Part shown: positions 61,816-64,000 of the stretch, in pieces | Numbering within the stretch: position 1 is the stretch's first letter | How the letters are laid out: each line of letters starts with the position of its first letter | Assembly: GCA_958295495.1 (NCBI GenBank) | Contig: OY282352.1 | Span: 3,160,548-3,224,547, forward strand | Source: an uncultured Latescibacterota bacterium | GTDB lineage: Bacteria > Latescibacterota > UBA2968 > UBA8231 | Direction: 5' to 3' | Length of the DNA stretch: 64,000 nucleotides | Position numbers and translations under genes: made by a program | The notes under the pieces: model-generated | The model's database searches: none | Told to the model about the DNA's origin: nothing | The model's input: only the letters and a program-made list of their open reading frames with translations

Positions 61816-61845
61816 TTGACACTTAGGCGGCGACCGGCGTATATA
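61816..61845 (+). promoter_or_regulatory. promoter of the isomerase/ABC-binding-protein genes
   Basis: TTGACA at 61816-61821 and TATATA at 61840-61845 (18-base spacer), about 38 bases before the start codon at 61883, which has AAGGAG upstream. Confidence 0.6.
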
Positions 61846-61882
61846 CTCCCGCTGATACAACCACCAACAAGGAGCGACTGCA

Positions 61883-62872
61883 ATGCGACCTGTCACCCTC
61901 TTCACTGGCCAGTGGGCCGACCTGCCTATCGAGACCCTCTGCCAACAGGCCGTCGAGTTCGGCTACGACGGCCTCGAACTAGCCTGCTGGGGCGACCACT
62001 TCGAGGTTGACCAAGCCGACGACGCTTACTGCAAGGCCAAGCGCGAGCTGCTCGCAAAATACGATCTAGCGCTGTTTTCCATTTCCAATCACCTCGTCGG
62101 CCAGGCCGTGTGCGACGCCATCGACAGCCGCCACCAAGCCATCCTGCCCCCGCACATCTTCGGCGATGGCAGCCCAGAGGGCGTGCGCCAGCGCGCGGCC
62201 GCAGAGATGATCGCCACCGGGCAAGCGGCCGCCCGGCTCGGGGTTGACGTGGTCAACGGCTTTACCGGCTCCTCAATCTGGCCCTTGCTCTATTCATTCC
62301 CGCCGGTATCCCCCGACATGATCGAGGCTGGGTACGCGGATTTTGCCGCGCGCTGGACGCCCATACTCGACCAATATCAAGCGCTCAGCGTCAAATTCGC
62401 GCTAGAGGTACACCCCACTGAAATCGCCTTTGACATTGCCTCGGCCGAGCGCGCCATCCAAGCACTCGACGGCCACCCGGCCTTTGGCTTCAACTACGAT
62501 CCCAGTCACCTTGGCTACCAAGGCGTGGACTACGTCGAGTTTATCTACCGATTCAGCGACCGCATCTTCCACGTCCACCTGAAGGACGTAGGCTGGTCTG
62601 CTGCGCCGACCGACGCCGGGGTCTTCGGCGGGCACACCGAGTTCGGCGACCGCCGCCGCTATTGGGATTTCCGCTCGTTGGGCCGCGGTAATATCGACTT
62701 CGAGGAAATCATCCGCGCCCTCAACCGCATCAACTACCAAGGGCCGCTGTCGGTCGAATGGGAAGACAGCGGCATGGATCGCGTCCACGGCGCAACCGAA
62801 GCGGCCGCCTTCGTCAAACAGGTCGATTTCCCGCCCTCGGACATTGCCTTTGACGCGGCGTTTGAGGACTAG
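61883..62872 (+). CDS. sugar phosphate isomerase/epimerase-family TIM-barrel protein
   Basis: 329 residues of the xylose isomerase-like TIM-barrel (AP_endonuc_2) family. N-terminal [20 protein letters not shown]. The metal-binding Glu, Asp, His and Glu lie in [36 protein letters not shown] and [12 protein letters not shown]. The family interconverts or epimerises sugars such as inosose or ketohexoses; the substrate here is not readable. Two bases separate it from the ABC solute-binding protein gene, so they may act on one imported substrate. Confidence 0.85.
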   Translation: MRPVTLFTGQWADLPIETLCQQAVEFGYDGLELACWGDHFEVDQADDAYCKAKRELLAKYDLALFSISNHLVGQAVCDAIDSRHQAILPPHIFGDGSPEGVRQRAAAEMIATGQAAARLGVDVVNGFTGSSIWPLLYSFPPVSPDMIEAGYADFAARWTPILDQYQALSVKFALEVHPTEIAFDIASAERAIQALDGHPAFGFNYDPSHLGYQGVDYVEFIYRFSDRIFHVHLKDVGWSAAPTDAGVFGGHTEFGDRRRYWDFRSLGRGNIDFEEIIRALNRINYQGPLSVEWEDSGMDRVHGATEAAAFVKQVDFPPSDIAFDAAFED

Positions 62873-62874
62873 CG

Positions 62875-64000
62875 TTGCAACGTCTTGTCGCCTTCCTGCT
62901 CGTGGCCTTGCTCATCGCCTGCGGCGGGGAGGAACGCACTCAGCACACCTTGGTTTTTGGCCGCGGCTCGGATTCAATCGGGCTGGATCCAGGGCTTGAA
63001 AACGACGGCGAATCGTTCAAGGTCTGCGACAACATCTACGAGACCTTGGTGACCTACGACAGCGAGAGCACGGCCGTGGTGCCGCAGCTAGCGCATTCTT
63101 GGGACATTGCAGACGATCAGCTCACGTGGACCTTCCACTTGCGCGCCGGGGTTCGCTTTCACGATGGCACCCCCTTTAACGCCGAGGCCATGCTGTTTTC
63201 CCTCGGGCGGCAGCTATACAAAGACCACCCCTTCCACAAGGTTGCCGGCGCGTACAAGTACTGGCAGGCTATGGGCATGGACGACATAGTCGCTGCGCTA
63301 GAGGCCCCGGACGACTCGACCTTTGTCATCCGCCTCAAACAGCCTCATGCCCCCTTCTTGGCGAACTTGGCGATGAACTTCTGCGCGGCCGTCAGCCCCA
63401 CCGCAGTGGCCCGTTACGGCCGCGATTACTTCAAAAACCCGGTCGGCACCGGCCCCTTCCGCTTGGTCGAATGGCGCAAGGACGAGCGCATCGTCTTGGA
63501 GCGCAACCGCGAGTACTGGGGGCCAGAACCGAAAATCGACCGCCTAATTTTCAAGCCCATTCAAGAAGCCTCGGTGCGTTTCTTGGAGCTTTCGCAGGGC
63601 ACGATCCACGGCTTCGACAACCTCAGCCCTGAGTACATTGAGCCGATTCGCGCCGACCCCAATCTCCACATCTTGACGCAGGCGGGCATGAACATCGGCT
63701 ACTTGGCCATGCAGATGGACAAGAAGCCCTTCGACGATGTGCGGGTGCGCCGCGCCGTAAACCACGCCGTGGATAAGCAGGCCCTCGTGGATAATTTCTA
63801 CGAGGGCTTGGCCATGCCGGCCAAAAATCCCATCCCGCCGACCCTGTGGAGCTACAACGACACCATTGCGGGCTATGGCTATGATCCGGCGAAAGCGCGG
63901 GCCTTGCTGGCGGAGGCTGGTTATGCCGACGGCTTTGAGACCGAGCTGTGGGCCATGCCGGTGCCGCGGCCCTATATGCCGCAGCCCGGCAAGATCGCCG
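62875..64000 (+). CDS. ABC transporter family-5 solute-binding lipoprotein (3'-truncated by the window)
   Basis: 375 codons visible. TTG 62875 opens a lipoprotein signal (LVAFLLVALLIACGGEE) with lipobox Cys near residue 16. Family-5 (DppA/OppA-type) segments: LDPGLENDGESFKVCDNIYE, WTFHLRAGVRFHDGTPFNAE, FKNPVGTGPFRLVEWRKDE and VRRAVNHAVDKQALVDNFYE. It would deliver peptides or other oligomers to a permease, expected downstream outside the window. The next ~150 residues are missing here. Confidence 0.9.
   Translation, partial: MQRLVAFLLVALLIACGGEERTQHTLVFGRGSDSIGLDPGLENDGESFKVCDNIYETLVTYDSESTAVVPQLAHSWDIADDQLTWTFHLRAGVRFHDGTPFNAEAMLFSLGRQLYKDHPFHKVAGAYKYWQAMGMDDIVAALEAPDDSTFVIRLKQPHAPFLANLAMNFCAAVSPTAVARYGRDYFKNPVGTGPFRLVEWRKDERIVLERNREYWGPEPKIDRLIFKPIQEASVRFLELSQGTIHGFDNLSPEYIEPIRADPNLHILTQAGMNIGYLAMQMDKKPFDDVRVRRAVNHAVDKQALVDNFYEGLAMPAKNPIPPTLWSYNDTIAGYGYDPAKARALLAEAGYADGFETELWAMPVPRPYMPQPGKIA

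Overview
The window is about 64 kb of GC-rich bacterial DNA from a Gram-negative-type (diderm) cell. The envelope genes support this: a TolC-type outer-membrane channel, two MlaC-family periplasmic lipid carriers, an RND/MMPL exporter, lipoproteins and a class A penicillin-binding protein. The gene mix recalls uncultured candidate phyla such as Latescibacterota or Poribacteria: an N,N-dimethylformamidase-like protein, Uma2 nucleases, CRTAC1-like TPR/FG-GAP proteins, giant ankyrin proteins, and decayed toxin-antitoxin and restriction genes. That placement is an inference from gene content; no rRNA or other marker gene is present to prove it.

Layout. 1-2.06 kb: a hypothetical protein and a FemAB/GNAT-like acyltransferase. 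2.1-10.9 kb: a branched-chain amino-acid operon, ilvC-leuA-leuC-[hicAB and toxin-antitoxin debris]-leuD-small membrane protein-leuB-cimA. It follows a strong sigma70-type promoter and a Leu/Ile-rich leader peptide, which together look like an attenuator. 11.2-14.8 kb: accessory and decaying genes (a deleted ATPase/nuclease, Uma2, an AAA-ATPase/PD-(D/E)XK protein, a RelE-like toxin). 14.8-18.2 kb: argJ, an aspartate-type aminotransferase and accA. 18.4-21.9 kb: a second, frameshifted Uma2, a DUF5343 protein, queF and a dimethylformamidase-like protein.

21.8-26.4 kb: a restriction-modification island. It holds a DNA methyltransferase with two catalytic domains and a convergent HNH nuclease. It sits between direct duplications of the dimethylformamidase-start/queC-end junction, and remnants of queC and uvrA are stranded on its left side. 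26.2-30.8 kb: uvrA-type gene, M24 peptidase and queC, all on the minus strand. 31.0-36.7 kb: a four-gene envelope transport operon (TolC, MlaC-DUF3047 fusion, MlaC, MMPL). 36.7-37.2 kb: two pseudogene fragments.

37.3-46.8 kb: one 9.5-kb minus-strand gene encoding a 3154-residue predicted lipoprotein with seven ankyrin blocks interleaved with eleven CARDB-like domains. Six of these domains form an exact 6 x 351-bp tandem array. A tRNA-Gly(GCC) follows at 47.5 kb. 47.7-53.1 kb: a TPR/FG-GAP/ASPIC lipoprotein translationally overlapping a PBP1A. 53.1-57.96 kb: an exported protein, a ytfI/ytfJ-like pair, a YdjM-like membrane hydrolase and rlmN. 58.1-64 kb: an M23 peptidase, a Minf_1886-family protein, larC, an FG-GAP protein, a sugar-phosphate isomerase-like protein and the start of a family-5 ABC solute-binding lipoprotein cut by the window edge.

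The most interesting items are the attenuator-like leader of the ilv/leu operon, the restriction-modification island with its duplicated borders, the giant ankyrin/CARDB repeat gene and the TolC/MlaC/DUF3047/MMPL operon. No CRISPR array, rRNA, prophage or intact insertion sequence was recognised.
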